Origin: Planctomycetota bacterium
GTDB taxonomy: Bacteria > Planctomycetota > UBA8108 > UBA1146
NCBI GenBank assembly: GCA_014240375.1
Contig: JAAZXB010000004.1
Coordinates: 113,437 to 177,436 of the forward strand
DNA length: 64,000 nt
Direction: 5' to 3'
The translations under genes and the position numbers were made by a program. Positions 7,627 through 16,783 of this stretch are shown here, in pieces. Positions within the stretch are counted from its first letter, which is position 1. Every line of letters begins with the position of its first letter. The notes beneath the pieces are model-generated. The model saw nothing but the letters and a program-made list of their open reading frames with translations, did not search any database and was not told the origin of the DNA.

Positions 7627-8171
7627 CAATCAGGCTCCCCATCCGATGGCTCCGCCAGGTCACTGCGGTCAACCGTTCCCAGATCATCTGCGATTCTCAG
7701 GTCCCCGAGTGGAGGGAAATCAGGAAGCGGGTTGTCAGCGGAGATGAGATCACTCACATCCTTGACCTGGTCGAGAACTTCTTGTGACACATGGATCGGA
7801 AATCCGATCCTCGCAGCGAGTACAAACGCATCGCTAGGACGGGTATCAATTCGCACCTCGTTCTTGTACTGGTGATCTCCCGATGGCTTCTGTGCCAGTA
7901 CCAGGGTTGCGCAATAGGTACCTTCGAGGATCTGAGAGATCACCATACGGGTGATTTCGATGTCGAATCCGAGCAGTATTGAACGGACCAGGTCGTGGGT
8001 GAGAGGTCTCGGGGTTTCCTCGCCCTGGATGGCTCGGGCCAGAGCTTCTCCCTCGGTACTGCCGATGAAGATGACAAAGGTCTTGTCTGGCGCTCGCAGA
8101 AATACTGCGGCTCCATCCGGAATAATCCCGGCCAGTTTTTCGATGTGGACTTCGATCGAATCTATCGTCAT
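7626..8171 (-). CDS. Bifunctional nuclease (BFN, DUF151) domain protein
   Basis: A 181-residue cytoplasmic protein. The DUF151/BFN pattern is clear: AAVFLRAPDKTFVIFIGSTE, EGEALARAIQGEETPRPLTH, DLVRSILLGFDIEITRMVIS, then a long strand and RIDTRPSDAFVLAARIGFPI. Family members were described as having both RNase and DNase activity in plants, but most bacterial ones are uncharacterised. The C-terminal 45 residues are acidic and not conserved. It sits 40 bp downstream of the phosphatase gene and overlaps the lipoprotein start by one base. Confidence 0.88.
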   Translation of the reverse strand: MTIDSIEVHIEKLAGIIPDGAAVFLRAPDKTFVIFIGSTEGEALARAIQGEETPRPLTHDLVRSILLGFDIEITRMVISQILEGTYCATLVLAQKPSGDHQYKNEVRIDTRPSDAFVLAARIGFPIHVSQEVLDQVKDVSDLISADNPLPDFPPLGDLRIADDLGTVDRSDLAEPSDGEPD

Positions 8172-8211
8172 CGGAACCCTTCAACAGCCAGCGATGACCA
8201 GCGTGGAGATT

Positions 8212-8970
8212 CTAATGCGGATTGAGACGGTGTGCATCCATTCCGTGCTGTGGGAGGCCATCGCAGATCGCCTGGATCCAGCCCTGAGAGCCGGAACTGG
8301 CGGCAATTCGAGCACCCGGACCGGCACCAGAGACCGACAACACCTCACCGCCAGATTCTTCGATCAGCAACTGACCCGCCGCCACATCCCAGGGCTGGGT
8401 ACGATACCAGGCTCCCCCGTGGATTCGACCGCTGGCGATCCAGGCCATCTCGAGAGCGATCGATCCCAGCGAACGAATCTTGCACGGCTCCGGAATCGAT
8501 TCGAGCCAGCGCGGAAACGCGTGGAGCCAGCGGTCGGAACAGCACAGAATCAGCGGATCCGCGCCAGCACAGTAAGACGGTCCCGGCCCACCCCTGAGTA
8601 CTCCCCCTCCACGGTGAGCTTCGAACCACTCACCACGAATCGGATCAGAGACCCAGGCCAGTTGTGGCAATCCTTGAGCGACGTAGGCGATAGAAACTGC
8701 GAACAAGGGTATTCCGCGCCGATGGTTGGTCGAACCGTCGAGAGGATCGATGATCCAGCCGTTGCGATCGGCACCAGCTGCAGAACCGAGCTCTTCGCCA
8801 TGAACCAGGTCGCCGGGAAAGGCTCGACTCAACTCACTGCGAAAGTAAGTTTCAGACTCTATATCGGCGGGAAGATTCTGCTGAAATCGATCACGAACCA
8901 GGCGTGACAGCGAAGCCAGGATCCTTCGTCCAAAACTTCTTCTGCGCCCCGTGATGGGATCGCCGATCAC
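8212..8970 (-). CDS. Inositol monophosphatase-family phosphatase
   Basis: A 252-residue Mg2+-dependent phosphatase of the IMPase/CysQ/HisN superfamily. Metal-binding motifs are intact: GEE at 58-60, IDPLDGSTN at 74-82, and the C-terminal QPWDVAAGQLLIEESGGEV. The family hydrolyses small sugar or nucleotide monophosphates, and the sequence does not fix the substrate (inositol-1-phosphate, histidinol phosphate or PAP are possible). Its ATG overlaps the stop of pgk (ATGA), placing it in the same transcript. Confidence 0.9.
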   Translation of the reverse strand: MIGDPITGRRRSFGRRILASLSRLVRDRFQQNLPADIESETYFRSELSRAFPGDLVHGEELGSAAGADRNGWIIDPLDGSTNHRRGIPLFAVSIAYVAQGLPQLAWVSDPIRGEWFEAHRGGGVLRGGPGPSYCAGADPLILCCSDRWLHAFPRWLESIPEPCKIRSLGSIALEMAWIASGRIHGGAWYRTQPWDVAAGQLLIEESGGEVLSVSGAGPGARIAASSGSQGWIQAICDGLPQHGMDAHRLNPH

Positions 8971-10172
8971 TGCGATCCTCCGGCCAAGTCAGCGTCGAGT
9001 GCGGCGATACCCGGGAGCACGCTACCCTCGAGAAACTCGAGTGCGGCGCCTCCACCGGTCGACACATGATGAACGGAATCAGCAATCCCAAAGAGACGAG
9101 CCGCAGCGGCGCTATCTCCTCCTCCGACCACGACCTGGCCCGGATGCTGAGCCAACATCTCTGCCATCGATTGAGTTCCGCCACTGAACTGTTCGGTTTC
9201 GAAGACACCCAGCGGACCATTCCAGAAGATGGTCCTCGCCGACTGCAGTTTCCGGGTAAACAACTCGACGCTTCGTGGTCCCACATCGAGCAGCATCATT
9301 CCGGGTTCTGGTTCTTCTCCTGAAACGATCTGCTGGACGCGTGTGGGATCGATGAGATCGTCTCCCGTGATGAAATCGATGGGGAGTACCATCTCAGGAC
9401 CTTGACCCGTGCCACCATCAAGACGCTGGGCCATCTGTGCCAGGGAATCCGGTTCGGTTGCGGATTGGCCGACCGGCACCCCTGCGCCTTCGAGCAGCGT
9501 ATTGGCCAGACCTCCACCACAGATGACCCCGTCCAGTTGTTGCGCCAGATGCGCCAGCACACCGATCTTATCTCGCACCTTGGCTCCCCCAGCGATGATC
9601 CAGAAGGGACGGACCGGATCATCTCGCAACCGACTCAGGATTTCGATTTCTCGGGTCAGCAGAAGCCCGGCAAAGGAAGGGAGGCAGCTGGCCACCGCAA
9701 CTACCGAAGCGTGGACGCGATGAGAACAACCGAACGCGTCGTTGACGAAGTAGCGGCAGCCGTTGGCGAGGGCGGCAGCCCACTGTGGATCATTGGACTT
9801 CTCGCCGCGGTGGAATCGGAGATTTTCCATCATCAGAATCCCGCCCTCAGGTAGACCCTCGAGTTGCTCCTGAAAGCGCGGCCCCGGCGGCAGTTCATCG
9901 AAGTGAACCACTTCCGAGCCGAGCAACTCTTGCAGTGAGCGGGCCACCACCGCCGTAGAGAGCACTGGATCGGTGCCATCAGGTCGACCGAGATGAGTCA
10001 TCAATACAATCCGCGCACGAGCTTCTTGCAGAGCCTGGATGGTCGGTAGACTCGCTTCGATTCGATTGGTATCGGTGATCTGCCCCTGATCGAGCGGCAC
10101 GTTGAGATCGCAGCGCAGCAGCACCGGATCGCCGGGCTGGAGCAGTTCGAGCAGTTCAGTGATGGTGCGCAC
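8967..10172 (-). CDS. pgk: Phosphoglycerate kinase
   Basis: A 401-residue monomeric glycolytic enzyme of normal length that converts 1,3-bisphosphoglycerate and ADP to 3-phosphoglycerate and ATP. Landmarks: LRCDLNVPLDQGQITDTNRI near the N-terminus, MTHLGRPDG, the ENLRFHRGE segment, VNDAFGCSHRVHAS, the FWIIAGGAKVRDKIGVLAHL stretch, IFWNGPLGVFE, and the C-terminal VGGGDSAAAARLFG and STGGGAALEFLEG. The start is GTG at 10172 with AGGAG 6 nt upstream. It lies inside the operon with the phosphatase and nuclease genes; gap, often its partner, is not in the window. Confidence 0.97.
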   Translation of the reverse strand: MRTITELLELLQPGDPVLLRCDLNVPLDQGQITDTNRIEASLPTIQALQEARARIVLMTHLGRPDGTDPVLSTAVVARSLQELLGSEVVHFDELPPGPRFQEQLEGLPEGGILMMENLRFHRGEKSNDPQWAAALANGCRYFVNDAFGCSHRVHASVVAVASCLPSFAGLLLTREIEILSRLRDDPVRPFWIIAGGAKVRDKIGVLAHLAQQLDGVICGGGLANTLLEGAGVPVGQSATEPDSLAQMAQRLDGGTGQGPEMVLPIDFITGDDLIDPTRVQQIVSGEEPEPGMMLLDVGPRSVELFTRKLQSARTIFWNGPLGVFETEQFSGGTQSMAEMLAQHPGQVVVGGGDSAAAARLFGIADSVHHVSTGGGAALEFLEGSVLPGIAALDADLAGGSQ

Positions 10173-10305
10173 TGCACTCTCCTGTCGGGGCGAGATTCCA
10201 GTTGGGCGAAGATTACCAAGTTCGTCCGCACCAAGAAAGGACTCTCATCCGCTCCTGGGCAGTCGATCGGTGCTGCACCCCTCTCGATCGAGGCTTGATC
10301 GACGC

Positions 10306-10545
10306 TCAAGAAGGGGGTCGGGAGTCGGAGCGATCACTTTTTTTGGCCTGGTCCTCGACGATTCTCGAGATCCGGCTGGAGATGGAATGTCGTTGAAACA
10401 AAAACAGCGGTAATCGTAAGATTTGCAGCATCCCGGTGAAGGCTCCCTGGAGCAGTTGAATGCGGACCAGCGAGCGCGCTCGAGATCCCGCAATCGGCAA
10501 GGGATGAACGTTGTGGCTGCTGGAGTCTTCCTGCAAATCTGCCAT
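10306..10545 (-). CDS. Possible small coupled ORF (79 aa)
   Basis: A 79-residue ORF whose ATG shares one base with the stop of the upstream gene (TGATG), an arrangement used repeatedly in this operon. The product is basic, with a moderately hydrophobic middle (LLQGAFTGMLQILRLPLFLF) and a charged tail. I recognise no family. The next gene, pgk, starts about 130 bp downstream. The position is the main support; composition alone would not convince. It may instead be a non-coding spacer. Confidence 0.35.
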   Translation of the reverse strand: MADLQEDSSSHNVHPLPIAGSRARSLVRIQLLQGAFTGMLQILRLPLFLFQRHSISSRISRIVEDQAKKSDRSDSRPPS

Positions 10546-11627
10546 CAGAGGGTTTCAGGCATCGGCAGCGAGGTCGATCCACGTTTCTTGAACCATGCCC
10601 AGCGCGACAGCTTGGCCGCTACCGCTTCCAGGGTGACGTAATAGGTGAATTGTAACGCCTGTTCCTTGGGCCTCGCGGCGCTAGCTGAGAATGGGATTCG
10701 GATCATCGAAGTCTTGCGCAAGACCATTTTTCCCTCGGAGTTACGTTCGTAAAACTGAGCCTTGCCCTCTCCCTGGAAGATGTTCGAAATGGGTGCTCCA
10801 TAGAAGGTCTGCAACTTGACGAAGTAGCAGCGGATCTTCACCTTGACGACGACCGGAACCTTGCCATCGTCTACCCCCGGGACGAACTGTAACTTTCCGC
10901 CCATCCTTCGTAGGTGATAAGTCAGCCCCGAGTGTTCTGGCGAGGACTTGCCCACCTTCTCGTCGGTGACAACCACCACTCGCTCGTATCCGGTTCGCGG
11001 CAGAGGCGGCAATTCTGGGACCTTGGCTCCCTCCTGATCCCATTCGGGCAGACGCAGTTCTTTGGGGATCTCACGCACTGGAGTTTCAGGATCTTTTTCC
11101 AGTTCCGCTTTACGCGCCTTCGCCTCGGCGGAGTTGGCAAGATACCAATCTCCCCCAATCCACAAGTAACCCAGCTCTGAACGGGCGAGTTCATGGTCCG
11201 GATCGATCCGGATGACGATCTTCCACTCCTTCAGTGCCTCGATCTTGAGTTTTTTTCCATCGCACCAGCGGGCGAGATCGACATGGCCCGTCAGATCTTC
11301 GGCCTTGAGTTCGGCAGCGCGCCTCTTGTACTCATCAAAGGGGGTTGCTTTCAGTTCGGTCTTGCGGATCTGTGAACGATCGACCGTGACCACCGATCCA
11401 TCGATGGTGCGGATCGACACCAGATCGCCGATTTCACGCACGATGGACCCATCGAGGACTCGGCCATCATCGAGGTGAAAGAGGTCCGCATGGAGAGGAT
11501 CGGTGAAGGCCGTCAGTAGAATCAACTGGCACAGCAAGACACAGGGGAGGCTCATCCGAGAGGATCTGAGCCCACGGCTCGCCGTCCCCTCCTCGGCTAC
11601 GGACTGTTCTGCTGAAAATAGCCTCAT
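10545..11627 (-). CDS. Exported protein of unknown function
   Basis: A 360-residue protein. A signal peptide is visible around LPCVLLCQLILLTAFTDPLHA. The following section (FHLDDGRVLDGSIVREIGD, SIRTIDGSVVTVDRSQIRK) looks like the small beta-barrel found at the start of many planctomycete exported proteins, then a TPR-like stretch (CDGKKLKIEALKEWKIVIR), a Lys/Pro-rich linker and a C-terminal beta-rich domain. The ATG at 11627 overlaps an upstream in-frame stop; an internal ATG at 11555 gives a more compact signal peptide and is an equally good start. It heads the operon leading to pgk and the desulfurase. Function unknown. Confidence 0.7.
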   Translation of the reverse strand: MRLFSAEQSVAEEGTASRGLRSSRMSLPCVLLCQLILLTAFTDPLHADLFHLDDGRVLDGSIVREIGDLVSIRTIDGSVVTVDRSQIRKTELKATPFDEYKRRAAELKAEDLTGHVDLARWCDGKKLKIEALKEWKIVIRIDPDHELARSELGYLWIGGDWYLANSAEAKARKAELEKDPETPVREIPKELRLPEWDQEGAKVPELPPLPRTGYERVVVVTDEKVGKSSPEHSGLTYHLRRMGGKLQFVPGVDDGKVPVVVKVKIRCYFVKLQTFYGAPISNIFQGEGKAQFYERNSEGKMVLRKTSMIRIPFSASAARPKEQALQFTYYVTLEAVAAKLSRWAWFKKRGSTSLPMPETL

Positions 11628-11710
11628 GACGGTGTATCCTGTTCGAGCAGGGGTTCCTTGACGATGATTCCCGGGAGCGAGATCGCCTCCGGACTCTTCT
11701 CACCGCTTGA

Positions 11711-11815
11711 GTAACCCATGGACCCAGTACCCATGTACCCAGTACCCATGTACCCGGTACCCATGTACCCGGTACCCATGTACCCGGTACCCATGTACCC
11801 GGTACCCATGTACCC
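11711..11815. repeat. Tandem array of 15-bp self-complementary units
   Basis: One degenerate and six near-perfect units of GGTACCCATGTACCC (the first two good copies begin AG). Each unit is itself an inverted repeat: GGTAC, CCAT loop, GTACC. Because 15 is a multiple of three the array stays open in several frames; leftward it reads as MGTGY repeats in an ORF (11809-11624) that ends ATGA on the start of the gene at 11627. It fills the divergent promoter region just 6 bp before the GTG start at 11822. Confidence 0.92.
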
Positions 11816-11821
11816 GGCGAG

Positions 11822-13630
11822 GTGGAGCCTGTGTTGTTCAGTATCAGGGATCTCCAGTCGACCTCCAATCTATTTGTAACCCCCGATGGCGGTCATGGTT
11901 GCCGAACCGAGACCCGATCCCCTCATGTGCTCATTCTGTGGCTGCTGCTGGGGTCACTGGGAATTTCATCGGGGGGTTGTGATTCCCCCACATCTCCCCA
12001 GGTATTGAGTGAGATCACACGCTCCGCAGGGCTCGATTTCTGGCATGACAACGGAATGACGGGAGAACTCTACTTCTGCGAAACGGTCGGTCCCGGTTCT
12101 GCACTCCTCGATTTTGATGGAGATGGCGATCTCGACATCCTTTTGCCTCAAGGTCATTTGCTGGGCCAAGGGAAGACGGATGCCGATCGAATCCTCCCGA
12201 TCTCACGATGGCCAGCCGCCGGTGCCCGTTTGTATCGAAATGAAGGCCCCGACCAGGAGCAGAATACGCGCTTCATCGACGTGACCGAAGCGAGCGGAAT
12301 CGTCGCCACGGGGTATGGAATGGGCTGCGCTGTAGGAGACGTCGAAGGGGATGGAGATGTCGACATCTACCTGACCTGTTTCGGTACCGATCAGTTGTGG
12401 ATCAATCAAGGGGATGGGACCTTTAGCGATCAGACGATACCGTCGGGTCTCGGCGACGATCGCTGGAATACCAGCGCCATCTTCAGCGACTTCGACCGAG
12501 ATGGCGATGCAGATCTGTACGTGTGTAGTTACGTCGATTTCACTCTTCAAAATCACAAACAATGTTTTTCCGACAGCAGCGCCGTCGATTACTGCGGTCC
12601 CAGTTCCTACCCCCCGCTACCCGATCGAATCTATCGGAATCGCGGCGATGGCACCTTCGAGGATCTGACCTCTTCGAGTGGTATAGGCGCCGCTTCGGGA
12701 GCGGGCCTCGGAGTCATCTGTTCCGACCTGGATGGAGACGGTGAACTCGACATCTATGTCGCCAATGACGGCATGGCCAATCGCTTGTGGCGACAAGTCG
12801 CGCCATTTCGCTTCGAAGACACAGCACTGCTGGGTGGATGTGCGGTCAACCGGGATGGCATGCCAGAGGCATCGATGGGCGCATCTCTGGCGGATTTCGA
12901 TGGAGACGGCGACGAGGACATCTTTCTCACACATCTGACTGGGGAGACCAATACGCTCTATCGCAACGACGGCAAGGGTCGATTCGATGATCAATCCTCT
13001 CGTTCAGGACTGGGAATTCCCAGTCGTCGATGGACAGGATTTGGTACCGCGTGGTTCGACCTTGATAATGATGGATGGCTCGATGTCTTCATCACAAACG
13101 GTGCCGTGAAGAGACAGGAGGAGAGGGTTGCCGCAGGGGATCCGTATCCTCTGGCCCAACCTGACCAGTTGTTTCTCAATCAACAGGGCCAGAACTTCCA
13201 GGAGATGGACTCCGCCCTGATACAGGCGCTGGCCAGGCCATTCATCGGCAGAGGAGCGGCGTTTGGCGATATCGATAACGATGGAGATACCGATATCCTC
13301 GTCAACAACAACGCCGGTCCTGTGAGACTTTTGATGAACCGTGTCGGATCGAAAAATTCATGGATCGGGATCGACCTCATCGGCTCAGAACAGCAGAATC
13401 TTGAGGGAGTACGGTGCGAGATCCTGCAGCAGGGAATCCCGGTACGCTATCGTAGTTTCAGGCGCGGTGGATCCTACCTCAGCAGCAGTGATCCGCGAAT
13501 CCTCGTCGGTCTTGGACCTGTCGAGGATCGGTGCTCGGTGGTGGTCCACTGGCCCGACGGAAACGATGAATTGTTTTCTTCGTTGGAGGTGCGTCGCTAC
13601 CACACCTTGTCGCAAGGTCAGGGGGAGTGA
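11822..13630 (+). CDS. CRTAC1-like FG-GAP/VCBS and ASPIC/UnbV repeat protein
   Basis: A 602-residue exported protein. After a hydrophobic segment ending in SSGGC (about residue 53, a weak lipobox) it carries a series of FG-GAP/VCBS-type calcium-loop repeats with DFDGDGDLDILLP, GDVEGDGDVDIYLT, DFDRDGDADLYVC, DLDGDGELDIYVA, DFDGDGDEDIFLT, DLDNDGWLDVFIT and DIDNDGDTDILVN, which build a beta-propeller. The C-terminal 100 residues fit the ASPIC/UnbV domain (NSWIGIDLIG, then GGSYLSSSDPRILVGLG and VHWPDG). The only plausible start is GTG at 11822, right after the tandem array. The stop overlaps the GTG of the TPR lipoprotein, a common pairing for this family; substrate unknown. Confidence 0.88.
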   Translation: MEPVLFSIRDLQSTSNLFVTPDGGHGCRTETRSPHVLILWLLLGSLGISSGGCDSPTSPQVLSEITRSAGLDFWHDNGMTGELYFCETVGPGSALLDFDGDGDLDILLPQGHLLGQGKTDADRILPISRWPAAGARLYRNEGPDQEQNTRFIDVTEASGIVATGYGMGCAVGDVEGDGDVDIYLTCFGTDQLWINQGDGTFSDQTIPSGLGDDRWNTSAIFSDFDRDGDADLYVCSYVDFTLQNHKQCFSDSSAVDYCGPSSYPPLPDRIYRNRGDGTFEDLTSSSGIGAASGAGLGVICSDLDGDGELDIYVANDGMANRLWRQVAPFRFEDTALLGGCAVNRDGMPEASMGASLADFDGDGDEDIFLTHLTGETNTLYRNDGKGRFDDQSSRSGLGIPSRRWTGFGTAWFDLDNDGWLDVFITNGAVKRQEERVAAGDPYPLAQPDQLFLNQQGQNFQEMDSALIQALARPFIGRGAAFGDIDNDGDTDILVNNNAGPVRLLMNRVGSKNSWIGIDLIGSEQQNLEGVRCEILQQGIPVRYRSFRRGGSYLSSSDPRILVGLGPVEDRCSVVVHWPDGNDELFSSLEVRRYHTLSQGQGE

Positions 13631-15258
13631 TTTCGCTGCATCGAGTCCTTCCCTGCCTTCTCGTCGGTGCCGTGCTGCTTCTGCCTGGCGGGTGTAATCC
13701 GCCCGAGTCGATTCCTCCGCCTCCCCCACTGGTGGGACTCGAGGCAGATGTCGAAGAGCATCTGAAACGTACCTACACACGGCTCCAGTTGGCACAAAAA
13801 GAGCAAAACGGTCGGCAATTGGCGGTGGCATTTGGTGACGCTGCAATTTCTTACCATGCCTACGACATGGTCGGGATGGCTCAAGCCTGTTACCGGCAAG
13901 CTTTGGTCCACGATCCTGACTCCCTCCAATGGCGATACCTGCTCGCCAGGATCTTGCAGAAGGAGGGAGAGACGGAACTGGCGCTGCAACTGTACAACGA
14001 GATTCTGAATCAAAACGCAAATCACCCACCGACACTGGTAGCTGCGGCGGAACTGAAGTTTCAGTCGGGGGATGCCGAAGGAGCTCGGGTTTGGTTTCAA
14101 CAATTGTTGCGGCTGGATCCGCGCAGTGCCCCGGCACTCTCTGGACTGGGACGTATTTCGCTGCAACAGGGCAGTGCGCTGGAGGCGGTCGACTTTCTCG
14201 GGGAAGCGTTGCGCTACTCTCCTGCCGCATCGGGACTTCGCTATCCCTACGGCCTGGCATTGCGGGATGCTGGACGAGAAGAAGAAGCTCAGCAACAGAT
14301 GCAGATGCGTGGTCCTTCCTTCCCGCGGGTACGGAACCCCTGGCTAGACGAGGTCAGGAATCGGCCGATCGGTGCGCGAATCCCACTCAACCGAGGCACC
14401 ACTTTCTTCGGTGCGGGTCAGTACCTGAAAGCACTGGAACAGTTTCAACAGGCGGTGGAGGTGGCCCCAGATTCTGCCACCGCTCAGCTCAATCTGGGTT
14501 CTGCTCTGGTCAAACTACAACGAAGTGATGAAGCGATCGGCTGTTATGAGGAAGCGATACGACTCGATCCAGCGGCGACCACTGCCTGGTTTGACCTGGG
14601 AGTGATCCATGCGGAAACCGGCGATGAGATCGAGGCGATCCGCTGCTACGACCAGGCATTGGCCATCGATGGCGGTCATCACTCGGCGCGATTCAATCGA
14701 GCCAATGCCCTGCGTAGGCAGCAGCAATACGAGGAGGCGGCCCGAGAGATGAAGCGGGTTCGTCAGCAGGTACCTGGTAATGAGGTGGCCTGGATCGCAG
14801 AGGTGGTCTGTTACCTCCGATTGGAGCAAGTGGATCTCGCCAGGTCGACTAGCCTGGAAGGCAGGATGGCCACGGGAAACGCCACGAGACTGGTGAGTTT
14901 GGTGGCACGTATCGAGGCCACTTCGTCAGAGAAGGACAGCGCTCAACTGGAGCAGATATTGGCCGAACTCGCCATTCACAGGTCGAAGCAAACCACCCTT
15001 GAACTGGTCGAGAGCACGGCGATGGTGCTGGCTGCACTGACTCGATATGGAGAAGCACAGCAATGGCAAGAATCCGCCATCGAGGCGGCCCGTGCTGCGA
15101 AACGATTCGATATTGTCGACCGTCTTCAAGGAAACCAGGAGCGCTACTCTCGCGGTGAACCGGCAGTCGATCCCTGGCCGGAAGAGTCGTCGGAAGAGTC
15201 CTCTTCCCCTGGCACTGGAGAAGGTGTCGGTAGCGAAAGCGGTTCCACCTCGCAATAA
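13627..15258 (+). CDS. TPR-repeat lipoprotein
   Basis: A 543-residue protein starting at a GTG that overlaps the upstream stop (GTGA). A hydrophobic signal ends in the lipobox LLPGGC with Cys23, so the protein is probably membrane-anchored and periplasmic. Residues of about 60-420 are TPR repeats, clearest in AQLNLGSALVKLQRSDEAIG, CYEEAIRLDPAATTAWFDLG and CYDQALAIDGGHHSARFNRA. The last 40 residues are a low-complexity Glu/Ser tail. It probably scaffolds a complex with the ASPIC/UnbV protein encoded just upstream. Its 3' end overlaps the convergent HEAT gene by 115 bp. Confidence 0.87.
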   Translation: MISLHRVLPCLLVGAVLLLPGGCNPPESIPPPPPLVGLEADVEEHLKRTYTRLQLAQKEQNGRQLAVAFGDAAISYHAYDMVGMAQACYRQALVHDPDSLQWRYLLARILQKEGETELALQLYNEILNQNANHPPTLVAAAELKFQSGDAEGARVWFQQLLRLDPRSAPALSGLGRISLQQGSALEAVDFLGEALRYSPAASGLRYPYGLALRDAGREEEAQQQMQMRGPSFPRVRNPWLDEVRNRPIGARIPLNRGTTFFGAGQYLKALEQFQQAVEVAPDSATAQLNLGSALVKLQRSDEAIGCYEEAIRLDPAATTAWFDLGVIHAETGDEIEAIRCYDQALAIDGGHHSARFNRANALRRQQQYEEAAREMKRVRQQVPGNEVAWIAEVVCYLRLEQVDLARSTSLEGRMATGNATRLVSLVARIEATSSEKDSAQLEQILAELAIHRSKQTTLELVESTAMVLAALTRYGEAQQWQESAIEAARAAKRFDIVDRLQGNQERYSRGEPAVDPWPEESSEESSSPGTGEGVGSESGSTSQ

Positions 15259-16598
15259 GCGCGAAGTTCTTCCTCCCCCGATTCGATCCGTTCGAAGGTC
15301 TTCCCCTCCGCCAGTAACCATTGCCCCTTGACCTGCTGGAACTTCAGTTCAAGACGCAGTTGAGTCTTGCGGGTACCCACCTGGGCTCCGGTCATGTGGA
15401 TGCTGATATTTTCAGGGAAATGTCCCTCATCGAACCAGGAGTGGACCTCCATCTTCCACAGTTGCTGGCCGGCTTCATCGGTGATCGTCTCATCGAGAAA
15501 GCGGCCTGAACCACGAGCGAATCGGACCGTGGCTTGATGGGCATCTTGGACTCGACCTTCCCAGTAAGAGATGTTGAGGAGGCCGATTCCGGCATGGAGG
15601 AATGACTGACCGGATATGTTGAAGACAAGAGATGCGATCTCTGGATCGGTTCCCGCCAACCACCGGGGAGATAGTGACGAAGGGTTGATGAAGAGAAGAT
15701 CAGAAGCGGTGCGAAGATGAATCACCCGATCCAGGTCATAAGAAAGAGACCGAAGATTCTCGATGTCTGCGGCTGAAGCGTGAATGGTGATCTCCTTGGT
15801 CGAGTCGGAGACGAGATTCACCATCGAGAACTGGTAGTCGAGACCTGCGGTCGGTGCGACTCGCCCGAGCCAGTTCTCATTGGACTCGAAGAGAGTGGCG
15901 GCGGCGATCGCCAGAGGAGTTTCTGGTTCCAGCGAAGAGATCCAGAGTTTGCGCGCACTCGAGGAGATCGATGAGTTGGCCCACTTGCCCCACGCCTGCA
16001 TCAGATCAGGATCTGTAGGTGAATTGACACGACTCTTCTGTAGAACTTTCATGGCTCGCTGGTAACCATCAATGGCGACCATTGAACTCTGCTCCTGTGA
16101 GGCCCCGATGACGCGCTGAAATGAAGCCATGACAATGTTGCGGCATTGCAACTGCAGACCCCTCAATGCAGCGATACGGATCTCCCGATGCTTGGATGAA
16201 AGTAATTTCTCCAGTACCTCTGCGACCCGTGGATCCATCAGGTAACCGATGCCGTGCGCCGCAGCTTCCTGGCGATGAAGATCGAATGGCTCCAAGCAAT
16301 CTTCAAAGAAGGAGAACGCATCTTCGGGGTAGGCCTGCACCACCAGCATGGTGACCCTTTGGCGTACGGATGAATCCTTGCGTGTGAGAATTTCGCGAAA
16401 AGAGCTCAGTAACTGGGGATCCGGCTGACGAACGATCTGCTCCACCGCCGCTTGATGCTGCTGCGGATCAACGCTGACCAGTTGCTGCAGAAGATCTTCA
16501 TCGATCCGGCAATCTTTACCGCTGACCGTCGCAATCAGGGTCAAGAGCCCGCCGATGAGCAGGAAGAGGGGGGTCCACAGGCGATGGCGAGAGTGCAT
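15144..16598 (-). CDS. Exported HEAT-repeat-like protein
   Basis: A 484-residue protein with an N-terminal signal or anchor segment (LWTPLFLLIGGLLTLIATVS). Residues of about 30-200 are helical repeats of HEAT type (DSSVRQRVTMLVVQAYPEDA, DPRVAEVLEKLLSSKHREIR, IAALRGLQLQC). The second half is a beta-rich domain without a recognised family, followed by a Pro/Ser/Glu/Asp tail. The start at 16598 has AAGGTGA upstream and gives the clean signal; the frame is open upstream but carries no such signal. The 3' end runs 115 bp antisense into the TPR gene. Function unknown. Confidence 0.78.
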   Translation of the reverse strand: MHSRHRLWTPLFLLIGGLLTLIATVSGKDCRIDEDLLQQLVSVDPQQHQAAVEQIVRQPDPQLLSSFREILTRKDSSVRQRVTMLVVQAYPEDAFSFFEDCLEPFDLHRQEAAAHGIGYLMDPRVAEVLEKLLSSKHREIRIAALRGLQLQCRNIVMASFQRVIGASQEQSSMVAIDGYQRAMKVLQKSRVNSPTDPDLMQAWGKWANSSISSSARKLWISSLEPETPLAIAAATLFESNENWLGRVAPTAGLDYQFSMVNLVSDSTKEITIHASAADIENLRSLSYDLDRVIHLRTASDLLFINPSSLSPRWLAGTDPEIASLVFNISGQSFLHAGIGLLNISYWEGRVQDAHQATVRFARGSGRFLDETITDEAGQQLWKMEVHSWFDEGHFPENISIHMTGAQVGTRKTQLRLELKFQQVKGQWLLAEGKTFERIESGEEELRAYCEVEPLSLPTPSPVPGEEDSSDDSSGQGSTAGSPRE

Positions 16599-16783
16599 CG
16601 GGTTCACCTTTCGAAACGCAACCGACGGAGAGTCAAAAGTACCATGAACCCTGCCCCATGACAGGGTAGACGAATTGTTAACAAGGTTTACAATAGACAG
16701 TTCGTTACTGAAGTACACAGGTGAGGAACCATCTTCGCCTGCATCGCGAAATTTACCCTGTATTACCCCTGCGGAGGTCCTCG

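Noticed and set aside
7951..8907. Rightward 318-codon ORF opposite the nuclease and phosphatase genes
   Set aside because: Antisense to two recognised genes with intact motifs.
11711..11815. CRISPR-like repeats
   Set aside because: Units are directly adjacent with no spacers, and no cas genes are present; the same holds for the other arrays.
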